The notes beneath the pieces were generated by a model, which worked only from the letters and a program-made list of their open reading frames with translations, did not search any database and had not been told where the DNA came from. Positions 1 to 5,810 of a stretch of 6,791 nucleotides of DNA are shown piece after piece. The position numbers and the translations under genes were made by a program. The stretch comes from Verrucomicrobiota bacterium (GTDB lineage Bacteria; Verrucomicrobiota; Verrucomicrobiia; Verrucomicrobiales; DEV007): contig JAADHD010000147.1 in the NCBI GenBank assembly GCA_013152075.1, positions 1 to 6,791 of the forward strand, read 5' to 3'. How positions within the stretch are numbered: position 1 is the first letter of the stretch; each line of letters begins with the position of its first letter.

Positions 1-282
1 CCCGATGTAAAGGCCGCCGTTCAGGGTGAGGAGTTTGCAATCGGTTTCGTCCTCGAGTTCATGCCACAGCTTATAGGAGCGTTTCAACAGCGGGACATAG
101 TCGGAGTGTTCATAGTAGGATTGCCGGATCATACGACTTAGCCCATGGTGCGCTCCCCGGTTGTGAGGAATGTCAAACTGCTCCAATCCGAGTACCGATA
201 CGTTTCGTTTGGCCAAATGGCTACAGGTTGCGGCCCCCATGGAGCCAACTCCGATGACAATGACGTCGTAGTGTGTCTTCAT
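1..282 (-). CDS. FAD-dependent amine oxidase, sarcosine / N-methyl-L-tryptophan oxidase type (N-terminal part)
   Basis: Partial gene: the start ATG is at 282 and reading continues past the left edge, giving 94 complete codons. The protein opens with a Rossmann strand and dinucleotide-binding motif GVGSMG (residues 11-16), followed by an acidic residue (E34) at the end of the second strand, where FAD-binding folds hold the ribose. Residues 40-53 (H40, H45, H46, R50, R53) match the active-site segment of monomeric sarcosine oxidase, in which the equivalent His and Arg residues surround the flavin. The stretch YVPLLKRSYKLWHELE (62-77) is also characteristic. Known members are cytoplasmic, carry covalent FAD and oxidise secondary N-methyl amines, releasing formaldehyde and hydrogen peroxide. 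The exact substrate cannot be told from the N-terminus. No signal peptide and no clear Shine-Dalgarno sequence were seen. It lies 113 bp downstream of the next minus-strand gene. Confidence 0.86.
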   Translation of the reverse strand, partial: MKTHYDVIVIGVGSMGAATCSHLAKRNVSVLGLEQFDIPHNRGAHHGLSRMIRQSYYEHSDYVPLLKRSYKLWHELEDETDCKLLTLNGGLYIG

Positions 283-308
283 ATGACTGAGATTAGTAAG
301 AATTAAGC

Positions 309-387
309 GTAGGATGCAGGACTCGAAATCTGTCAATTCGAACGTTGAGAGGGGGGGCGAGACAGCTTGCCAAGCAAGCTATCCTAC
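309..387. repeat. REP-like intergenic unit bounded by GTAGGAT inverted repeats
   Basis: The gap between the metallopeptidase gene and the amine oxidase holds GTAGGAT at 309-315 and its exact complement ATCCTAC at 381-387, enclosing 65 bp. Just inside the second arm is a perfect hairpin, AGCTTGC (364-370), loop CAA, GCAAGCT (374-380). A run of seven G occurs near 352-358. The arrangement resembles short palindromic extragenic repeats. The hairpin follows the stop codon at 396 on the minus strand and could also slow transcription, but no U-tract follows it. Membership in a repeat family is inference. Confidence 0.4.
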
Positions 388-395
388 AGGCTCAA

Positions 396-1313
396 TCAAT
401 TATCGAGTACGGTGAATTTTGTTTCTGGGACGCGTCCGAATTTTTCGGTGTTCGGGTGCTTTATTCCAGGGTAACGCTTTAGAATGATTGCCCAGCAGGA
501 ATCTGGTGTGCTGGGTGCTGGCCGATGAGAGTGATCATCACAAAGAACCAGATCCTGGGTTTTGATTCCATAGAGTCCACCCTGCATCAAGCAGTAACAA
601 CCGTGCCTTTCATCAGGCACGCCAAACAGGCCGTGACAGATCTCGTGAGCGAGAATTCGCACATAACACCGCCCTCCGCTGATCACCTGCCAATTGGGGC
701 GTCCTGAGTTTTTGCATAAAGCGCCACCTCCCTTCATGACGGGGATATTTAACTGCCCTTTGGGGATGACTATCCTATGAATAGACGAGTCGGGGCTGCC
801 CTGGGTTTTGTCCTGGATATGGATATCCTTGATATATATTTGTCCTTCGGTGATCTGCCAGATGAACCAGTTCAAGCGTCGCAGACGCCACTGGTATTCT
901 GAGAGAAAATCAGCATCAGCGTCATCTTCAATGGTGATGTTCAGCGACAGTGCACGGTTGTCGATTTCGAGAGCGCGAATCCAGTCAGGATTGATTTCAC
1001 CAGCGCGCGCCCAGCGGTCGCCGCTGTTTTCTCTCGAGAACCCTGTCGATTTACGGGTTGCGACGTGGTCAGGATCGATGCGTAGCGCCAGGATCCATTG
1101 CTCCCACGCTTCGTCTTCGAGACCATTGGACCAAGCCCATTGGCCGAGTTGATAGTGGCTGTCGGCAGAGTTATTTACTGTTGCTGCTTGTTTGAGGTAA
1201 ACCTGGTAATTGCTGAACCATTGTTTAGCAGGCATGGGTTTCAGCACATGCTGTGCTTGTGCCGACAGCATCAATAACGCGGAGAGCAGTGGGAGAAACA
1301 GAAAGGTTTTCAT
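396..1313 (-). CDS. Secreted zincin metallopeptidase-like protein with TPR-like N-terminal region
   Basis: A 305-residue protein. Residues 1-20 form a signal peptide (MKT, hydrophobic core, AQA cleavage site), so it is probably exported. Residues 53-86 look like one TPR-type helical hairpin (YQLGQWAWSNGLEDEAWEQW, then ALRIDPDH). The second half holds the zinc motif HEICHGLFGVPDE (223-235): H223 and H227 as ligands, E224 as catalytic base, and D234 as a likely third ligand, spaced as in CLCA-type zincins (HExxHxxxGxxDE) rather than the classical HExxHxxGxxH. CLM (241-243) may be the Met-turn. Cysteines 200, 216, 239, 241, 258 and 273 flank the site and suggest disulfides. The substrate is unknown. 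The ATG at 1313 is supported by the signal peptide; a weak GAGG lies about 9 nt upstream. It lies 111 bp downstream of the large SGNH/propeller/azurin gene on the same strand. Confidence 0.72.
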   Translation of the reverse strand: MKTFLFLPLLSALLMLSAQAQHVLKPMPAKQWFSNYQVYLKQAATVNNSADSHYQLGQWAWSNGLEDEAWEQWILALRIDPDHVATRKSTGFSRENSGDRWARAGEINPDWIRALEIDNRALSLNITIEDDADADFLSEYQWRLRRLNWFIWQITEGQIYIKDIHIQDKTQGSPDSSIHRIVIPKGQLNIPVMKGGGALCKNSGRPNWQVISGGRCYVRILAHEICHGLFGVPDERHGCYCLMQGGLYGIKTQDLVLCDDHSHRPAPSTPDSCWAIILKRYPGIKHPNTEKFGRVPETKFTVLDN

Positions 1314-1324
1314 GAGCCTGAACC

Positions 1325-1372
1325 TCGGAATCGCTTTCGGAATCGGTGCCGCAATCGATTCCTTAAGCGTTT
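1325..1372. repeat. Degenerate 12-bp-period tandem repeat upstream of the metallopeptidase gene
   Basis: Three consecutive 12-bp units share the core CGNAATCG: TCGGAATCGCTT (1325-1336), TCGGAATCGGTG (1337-1348) and CCGCAATCGATT (1349-1360). A fourth, weaker unit at 1361-1372 matches the consensus at about 7 of 12 positions. An exact inverted copy of TCGGAATCG, CGATTCCGA, lies at 1402-1410. The array begins 12 bp upstream of the start codon at 1313, so it would lie in the leader or promoter of that gene. It may be a set of protein-binding sites, or alternative RNA hairpins formed between the array and the inverted copy. The function is not known. Confidence 0.5.
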
Positions 1373-1424
1373 GATCTAGTTTTGACTATCGGATTTGCTA
1401 GCGATTCCGATTGGGAGGATTAGG

Positions 1425-4400
1425 CTATTTGATTACTTTCATGATTCCTCGCATCAGCATGTAATGGCCGGGAAAGGTGCAGACAAATTCGTATTCACCC
1501 GGTTTGTCGGGAGCATTGAATTCCAATACGGCGCTTTGCCCGTTGTCCAGCATCTTGGTGGCCCAGAGGATTTTAGGAGAGTCGGGGTGAAAGCCTTTGG
1601 TGAATCCTTCCGCTCCCATGGCCAGAGCAGCCAGCGCAACTTCCTCGGCGCTATTGGGCAAGGTGATCATGAGGTTGTGAGGCATGAAATCAGGGTTGGT
1701 GAATGTTAGTTTGATTTTCTTGCCGGATTTCACGGTGAATTCTTTCACGTCATAGCGCATCTTTTCGACGATGGTGTTTATCTGCACCACGGTGAGTTCA
1801 TCGCTGTCAGAGATTACTCCTTTGGGAAGGTTGGTCTCAATGTGGGTTTCGAATTTCTCTCTCGAGGAGTTGGAGAAATCCACGTTGTACCATAAATGTT
1901 GCACGGTATTTGCAGCGATTCGGGCATGGGGTTCAGGAGAAGTTAGAACTTGTCCCAGAAGTTTGGAATTGCGCACGTTGTGTTGCTGGTGCAACCACAG
2001 CGCTTCCAATAGATGGTGAGCATCTGCTTTCTTTTTCGGATCGAATTTTTTCATCCATTGCTGACAAGCGGCAATCACTTCTTTAGTAGGTCGTGCACTT
2101 AGCTCGACTCGTGTGCGGTGTCGAACTCCATCGGTCGGATGTTCAAGATTTACCATGAGCTCCGGCAATGAAGCTCCATCGATTTTGACTGCTTTTTGAA
2201 GTGGCTTGTTTTCATTTACGACTCGGTAAATGCGTCCGTGTTTGTGGTCACGGTTGGGGTCGCGGATATTATGCTGCATATGTCCGATGATGACATTTTG
2301 CCAGTCAGAAACATAAAGAGCGCCATCTTCGCCGAAGACGGCATCAGTGGGGCGAAAGTTTTTGTCCTCGCTGATTAGAAAGCCGATGTTTTCTGTTTCT
2401 TTGCTTTCTCCCGTCTTGGGGTCGGTGGACTTGGTGATTAATTTTCTACCTGAGGGAACGCCCCAGACTTCTCCCTGTTTTGTTTTCCAGGTAACTGTTT
2501 TCTTTTGATCTCCTTTACCTTTTGTTTCGCTACGATCAACGCCGCCATCTCTGTTGAGCTTGTATTGCTTGATTCCCAGATACCCTATGGTGTTGCAGAT
2601 CAGGAAATCACCCTGCATTTCGTCGGGGAAGTTTTGGCTGGATACAATTTCATCGGCGGAGACAGGGCGGACTTCTTTGTTCAGGAGAGGGAACATTTTA
2701 AATTTGTTGCCTTCTGGTCTGACTTGATAGGCGCGGCCACCGGTGCCATCATTGGCGTAATGGTAGCCCCAGTAATCGAAGGAGGTGCCGTGCGGATTGG
2801 GGCTGTTGCCGGCATGGTGAGTGATGGTGTATTGGCGTGGATCAAAGCGATACATTGCCGATGAGCCGGTGCTGAGCGATGGGCCCCAGGGATGCTCAAT
2901 ATTGTTGTGCATAAAAATCCCACTTTGCCAGTAAATGGCTCCGTCAGGCCCCATGATGAAGTTGTTGGCGGTGTGATGGGTGTCGGATGATCCTATGCCG
3001 TTGAGGTAGCGGATTTCGACATCGGCGATGTCGTCTCCATCGGTGTCTTTCAGGAACAGGATGTCCGGTTGGCGGGTTACCAGGATTCCGCCATTCCAGA
3101 ACTCAAAACCGAGCGGGTTGTGAACTTTGGCAAAAGTGATGACTTTGTCGGCCACACCGTCATGGTTTTCGTCGGAAAGAATCAGAATGCGGTCATCCAT
3201 TTTTTTCATTGGCTCCCATTTTGGATAGGTGGTCCAGGCAGCGACCCACAGGCGACCTTTGCCATCGACCTGCATTTGCACTGGATTGACCAGTTCAGGG
3301 AACATTTTTTCATCAGCAAAAAGGTTCACTTTGAAATTTTTTGGAACCTTCAGCTTTGCTAGGCCTTCTTCGCCAGTGAGGTATTTCAGGGTGCCTTCTT
3401 TCATGGCGTTGGAGCTTTTGCTGCCGCCTCCAATATTTGAGATCACTTTTACAGGCTTGGGAACATTGCTGTCCACAACGGTAATATCGCTGCCTCGTGC
3501 GAGGGCATGAACACGGACGTCCCGGTTTGAAGTCATGACGTCGAGCATAGTGAGTTCGTGCATCAGCACAGTGCCGTTGCTTTGATCATTGAAAAATTTC
3601 AAAGTCGATCGGCTACCCCAAACGTCGTTGCCGTCAGTGGCGCGAAAACGATTGAACCAGTGCCAGTTCTTATCAATCACCGCTTGCCGAAGCGGTTCAA
3701 GTTGGTCAGTGGCCGCTGCCATTTTTCCAGTGAGCTGTTTGACTATGACTTCGGCGATTTGCCGGTCACCTTCCTCGCTGAGGTGAATTCCGTTGATCGT
3801 GAGCGGCTGTTTTGCTGTGTCATATAATTTTTTTGAAGTGGAAAACAGGTCTACGAATTCAGTTTTACTGCTTTCGGCAACATCTTTGATGGCCGTTGCA
3901 TATTTGGTCAGACGTGCATTGTTTGCCTTGCCGTCGGGCAGGTTGGGATCGTTGAGGTTTTCATGGGCAATCGGGGTAAATAGAACGATGCGTGGTTCCG
4001 ACTTGCCGTTGGGTTTGAGGGCACGGTATTTGTTAACCATTTCGCCCAAATCTTTTTTGAAATTATCGAGCCCCTTGTCTCCGGCGAAAGATTCATTATA
4101 ACCAAAAAAGACCAGGAGAACGTCTGCTTTGCTATGTGTCAGATAGTCGTCTACCGGCATGAAACCTTTACTGCGAGGTCTTACGCTGACGGTGTCTCCC
4201 GAAAGAGCTTGATTGCGAAAGGTAAGTTGAAGGTCAGGGTATTCGTTCTGTAACAGAGATTCCAGCCAGCCATCGTGTTGGAAGCGATCAGCTAAAGTGT
4301 TCCCGATGAGAACGATATGATCATCTTTTTTGAACTTAAATTCGGCCTGGCTGGCAAAGACGAATGAGAATAGTGAGCATAAAACAAGTCCAATTTTTGA

Positions 4401-4436
4401 AATTGCAGACAAAGGGTTGTGAATGAGGGTTTTCAT
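1425..4436 (-). CDS. Exported SGNH-like / PVC-type dehydrogenase beta-propeller / azurin-like copper fusion protein
   Basis: A 1003-residue exported protein with a signal peptide (about 1-31). Residues 38-236 are an SGNH-hydrolase-like domain: block I GNT (45-47), block II around N75-D81, block III GYNES (112-116) and block V NGIH (215-218). The usual nucleophile Ser and the Asp before His are replaced by Thr and Asn. Residues about 355-740 are a PVC-type dehydrogenase beta-propeller, with acidic calcium-like loops (DENHDGVAD 422-430; DTDGDDIAD 464-472). Residues 755-890 are helical and HEAT-like. Residues 893-1003 are a cupredoxin domain with azurin-like copper ligands H920, C986, H991 and M995. 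No CxxCH heme motif is present; the only cysteines are 20, 614, 791 and 986. The protein probably oxidises a carbohydrate or alcohol in the periplasm and passes electrons to copper (inference from family). No Shine-Dalgarno sequence precedes the ATG. Confidence 0.88.
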   Translation of the reverse strand: MKTLIHNPLSAISKIGLVLCSLFSFVFASQAEFKFKKDDHIVLIGNTLADRFQHDGWLESLLQNEYPDLQLTFRNQALSGDTVSVRPRSKGFMPVDDYLTHSKADVLLVFFGYNESFAGDKGLDNFKKDLGEMVNKYRALKPNGKSEPRIVLFTPIAHENLNDPNLPDGKANNARLTKYATAIKDVAESSKTEFVDLFSTSKKLYDTAKQPLTINGIHLSEEGDRQIAEVIVKQLTGKMAAATDQLEPLRQAVIDKNWHWFNRFRATDGNDVWGSRSTLKFFNDQSNGTVLMHELTMLDVMTSNRDVRVHALARGSDITVVDSNVPKPVKVISNIGGGSKSSNAMKEGTLKYLTGEEGLAKLKVPKNFKVNLFADEKMFPELVNPVQMQVDGKGRLWVAAWTTYPKWEPMKKMDDRILILSDENHDGVADKVITFAKVHNPLGFEFWNGGILVTRQPDILFLKDTDGDDIADVEIRYLNGIGSSDTHHTANNFIMGPDGAIYWQSGIFMHNNIEHPWGPSLSTGSSAMYRFDPRQYTITHHAGNSPNPHGTSFDYWGYHYANDGTGGRAYQVRPEGNKFKMFPLLNKEVRPVSADEIVSSQNFPDEMQGDFLICNTIGYLGIKQYKLNRDGGVDRSETKGKGDQKKTVTWKTKQGEVWGVPSGRKLITKSTDPKTGESKETENIGFLISEDKNFRPTDAVFGEDGALYVSDWQNVIIGHMQHNIRDPNRDHKHGRIYRVVNENKPLQKAVKIDGASLPELMVNLEHPTDGVRHRTRVELSARPTKEVIAACQQWMKKFDPKKKADAHHLLEALWLHQQHNVRNSKLLGQVLTSPEPHARIAANTVQHLWYNVDFSNSSREKFETHIETNLPKGVISDSDELTVVQINTIVEKMRYDVKEFTVKSGKKIKLTFTNPDFMPHNLMITLPNSAEEVALAALAMGAEGFTKGFHPDSPKILWATKMLDNGQSAVLEFNAPDKPGEYEFVCTFPGHYMLMRGIMKVIK

Positions 4437-4446
4437 AAGAGATGAC

Positions 4447-4473
4447 TAGATATTGTCTTGGGTATTCTGTCAA
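4447..4473 (-). promoter_or_regulatory. Candidate promoter for the SGNH/propeller/azurin gene, with overlapping dyad
   Basis: On the minus strand a perfect TTGACA (plus-strand 4468-4473) is followed after 15 bp by TATCTA (4447-4452). The spacing is shorter than the usual 17 bp. The start codon at 4436 would then have a very short leader, which fits the lack of a Shine-Dalgarno sequence. The -35-like box lies in a dyad TGTCA-N5-TGACA (4468-4482), a possible operator. Support is pattern-only. Confidence 0.25.
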
Positions 4474-4556
4474 ACTATGACACATGAAGGTTTTATTGTT
4501 ACAGGCTTACGCGAGTTTGCAGGCACGCAATAACGTCGCTGAGATTTGGGGGTAGG

Positions 4557-4592
4557 GGATGCCCTGCGGCCGTACCGTCAGGGCTTTCATCC
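4557..4592. repeat. Imperfect hairpin after the lipoprotein gene; possible terminator or REP element
   Basis: GGATGCCCTG (4557-4566) pairs with CAGGGC (4579-4584) and, after an unpaired TTTC, ATCC (4589-4592). Inside, CGG (4567-4569) pairs with CCG (4575-4577). The structure begins 18 bp beyond the stop codon of the minus-strand lipoprotein gene, so it is placed to end that transcript. No U-tract follows in the minus direction, so it is not a textbook intrinsic terminator. It could be a dispersed palindromic repeat. Confidence 0.35.
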
Positions 4593-4610
4593 ATGAGTGA
4601 AATTGATGAT

Positions 4611-5102
4611 TTACCGCAAGCTGCCGCTTTGAACTTGTGCTTTCAGTATTTTCGCTCTACGACGGGCTTCCAGGAAAATGTCAGGGCCATATTTTTCTTG
4701 GATAGCCCCCGCCATCAAGGCATTGTATTCTTTTGCGTATCGTAGCGTATTGGGAGGGAGCATGACCTCGGATATAACTTCGATTTTTATGCCCAGCTCT
4801 TCTGTAAGAAGTTTGTTGTAATAGGGAGTGAGAGGGCCGGGGATGCCGTATTGTTTAAGTATGAAACGGCCATGGCGGCGGTCTTTCTGAAAATCAGCCA
4901 TTGCATCACCAGGTTTCTTTTTAAACCTGGTGCTGCGTTCTTTGGGCTTTGTGTAGGTGTTCGACGAGTTCTCTGATAATGAGGCTTTGCTGGGTGGGCC
5001 TGATGTCACAGTGGATTTGCATGAGTTCACGGTGACCAGCAATAAGGTTGAAACTAGCGCGATACTCAAATGTCTTGAGAATAAGGTAAGGAAAATTTTC
5101 AT
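4611..5102 (-). CDS. Small probable lipoprotein of unknown function
   Basis: I do not recognise the family of this 163-residue protein. It begins with a hydrophobic export signal (about 4-27) ending in VNSC, a lipobox-like site that would make C28 the lipidated residue; Asn at -2 is unusual, so lipidation is probable rather than certain. Residues 30-60 are rich in Ser, Thr, Pro and Lys, like a flexible tether. The folded part (about 66-155) is charged and mostly helical in appearance, with the segments YGIPGPLTPYYNKLL (85-99) and SEVMLPPNTLRYAKEYNALM (111-130) looking conserved. There are no catalytic motifs and no cysteine after C28. The ATG at 5102 is supported by the signal peptide; no Shine-Dalgarno sequence is visible. 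It is transcribed divergently from the ECF sigma gene across a 168-bp gap and lies 174 bp upstream of the large fusion gene on the same strand, so it may be its own unit. Confidence 0.7.
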   Translation of the reverse strand: MKIFLTLFSRHLSIALVSTLLLVTVNSCKSTVTSGPPSKASLSENSSNTYTKPKERSTRFKKKPGDAMADFQKDRRHGRFILKQYGIPGPLTPYYNKLLTEELGIKIEVISEVMLPPNTLRYAKEYNALMAGAIQEKYGPDIFLEARRRAKILKAQVQSGSLR

Positions 5103-5270
5103 GCAGAGGGACGAATTGTAACAGGATAATTACTCAAAAGATACTAAATTGAGGTAAGGACTCAAAATGATAGAGGGTGGGGTTTTTCTGAAAAAACTCG
5201 ATTCAGCTGTCCAAAAAGACTCTTGCAGGCTTTATATTAACAGAGAGGCAATAGAATCGCCTTTTTGATC
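5103..5270. promoter_or_regulatory. Divergent intergenic region between lipoprotein and ECF sigma genes
   Basis: This 168-bp, relatively AT-rich gap must hold promoters for both directions. On the plus strand a TATATT (5233-5238) could be a -10 box for the sigma gene, but no good -35 box lies 16-18 bp upstream. A small A/T hairpin, GTTTTT (5182-5187) with AAAAAC (5192-5197), lies mid-gap. AGAGAGG (5242-5248) resembles a ribosome binding site but is 22 nt from the ATG at 5271. No operator is convincing. Confidence 0.3.
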
Positions 5271-5810
5271 ATGCATAATTCTCAGGACACTGAAGCTTTT
5301 ATCCGCCTGCTCTCTGAGCATGAGCGTGGTTTGTACTTGTATGTAATGACGATGACGCCATTGGCATCTGATGCTGATGATATCCTCCAGGAAGCCAAGG
5401 TGGTGATGTGGAGGCATTTCGGTGATTTCAAGCAAGGAACGAATTTTGGAGCATGGGCGCGCAAGGTAGTTTTTTACCAAGTGCTGGCCTATCGCAAACG
5501 CAAACAACGCGACCGGCTTTGCTTTAGCGATAAGTTTGTGGATTTGGTGGCGGAAGAGTTGGAGGCAGAAGAAGAGCATTTGGAATCACGTTACAAAACG
5601 TTGGCGTCGTGTGTGGCTAAGCTAAATCCGGAACATCAGCGCATAGTGGGTTTGAGATATGAAGGTGGGGAATCCATCGAGTCGATTGCAGAGGCGGTAG
5701 GGAGGACAAGTGGTGCTGTTTATAGAGTGTTGAGTCGTATTCGAAGGTCTTTGCATTCCTGTGTGAATGATCAATTGGAAAAAAATCTGGCAGAGGGAGG
5801 TGTGGCATGA
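5271..5810 (+). CDS. ECF-type RNA polymerase sigma factor, Rhodopirellula/Verrucomicrobium-like family
   Basis: A 179-residue sigma-70 family protein with only regions 2 and 4, as in ECF factors. Region 2 spans about 8-80: DADDILQEAKVVMWRHF (34-50) is the core-binding helix, and the aromatic/basic segment FGAWARKVVFYQVLAYRKRK (59-78) is where promoter melting and -10 contact occur. An acidic linker (93-104) follows. Region 4 spans about 112-165, with LNPEHQRIVGLRY (118-130) and a helix-turn-helix (ESIESIAEAVGRTSGAVYRV, 134-153) for -35 recognition. The protein would direct RNA polymerase to a private regulon. I chose the ATG at 5271; a TTG at 5265 would add two residues. The only good Shine-Dalgarno match (AGAGAGG, 5242-5248) is optimally spaced for an ATC at 5256, an unlikely start. 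The 3' end overlaps the FecR gene by ATGA, so the two are co-transcribed and probably act as sigma factor and membrane partner. Confidence 0.92.
   Translation: MHNSQDTEAFIRLLSEHERGLYLYVMTMTPLASDADDILQEAKVVMWRHFGDFKQGTNFGAWARKVVFYQVLAYRKRKQRDRLCFSDKFVDLVAEELEAEEEHLESRYKTLASCVAKLNPEHQRIVGLRYEGGESIESIAEAVGRTSGAVYRVLSRIRRSLHSCVNDQLEKNLAEGGVA
5795..5810 (+). promoter_or_regulatory. Shine-Dalgarno and ATGA stop/start overlap coupling sigma factor to FecR gene
   Basis: GGGAGG (5795-5800) lies 6 nt before the ATG at 5807, inside the last codons of the sigma gene. The start and the sigma TGA stop (5808-5810) share the bases ATGA. It is the strongest ribosome binding site in the window and fixes the start of the downstream gene. 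Confidence 0.85.

Noticed and set aside
364..380. Intrinsic terminator for the metallopeptidase gene
   Set aside because: The perfect hairpin is not followed by a U-tract on the minus strand, so a repeat-element reading was preferred, with termination left only as a possibility.
808..1152. 114-codon plus-strand open frame
   Set aside because: It is antisense to the signal-peptide-bearing metallopeptidase-like gene, and its translation looks like composition-driven noise (long Ser/Arg runs).
1425..1760. Cytochrome c domain at the C-terminus, expected for this propeller class
   Set aside because: No CxxCH anywhere in the protein; the C-terminal Cys, His and Met spacing is that of a type 1 copper site.
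1395..3827. Several plus-strand frames of 60-119 codons
   Set aside because: All lie opposite the continuous 1003-residue coding frame, which is recognisable along its length. None has a ribosome binding site or domain signal.
5182..5197. Terminator or operator in the divergent gap
   Set aside because: The stem is only A-T plus one G-C pair and lies between two divergent starts, where no transcript needs ending.
5232..5579. 115-codon minus-strand frame opposite the sigma gene
   Set aside because: The plus-strand frame is a clear sigma factor; the antisense frame is a shadow.
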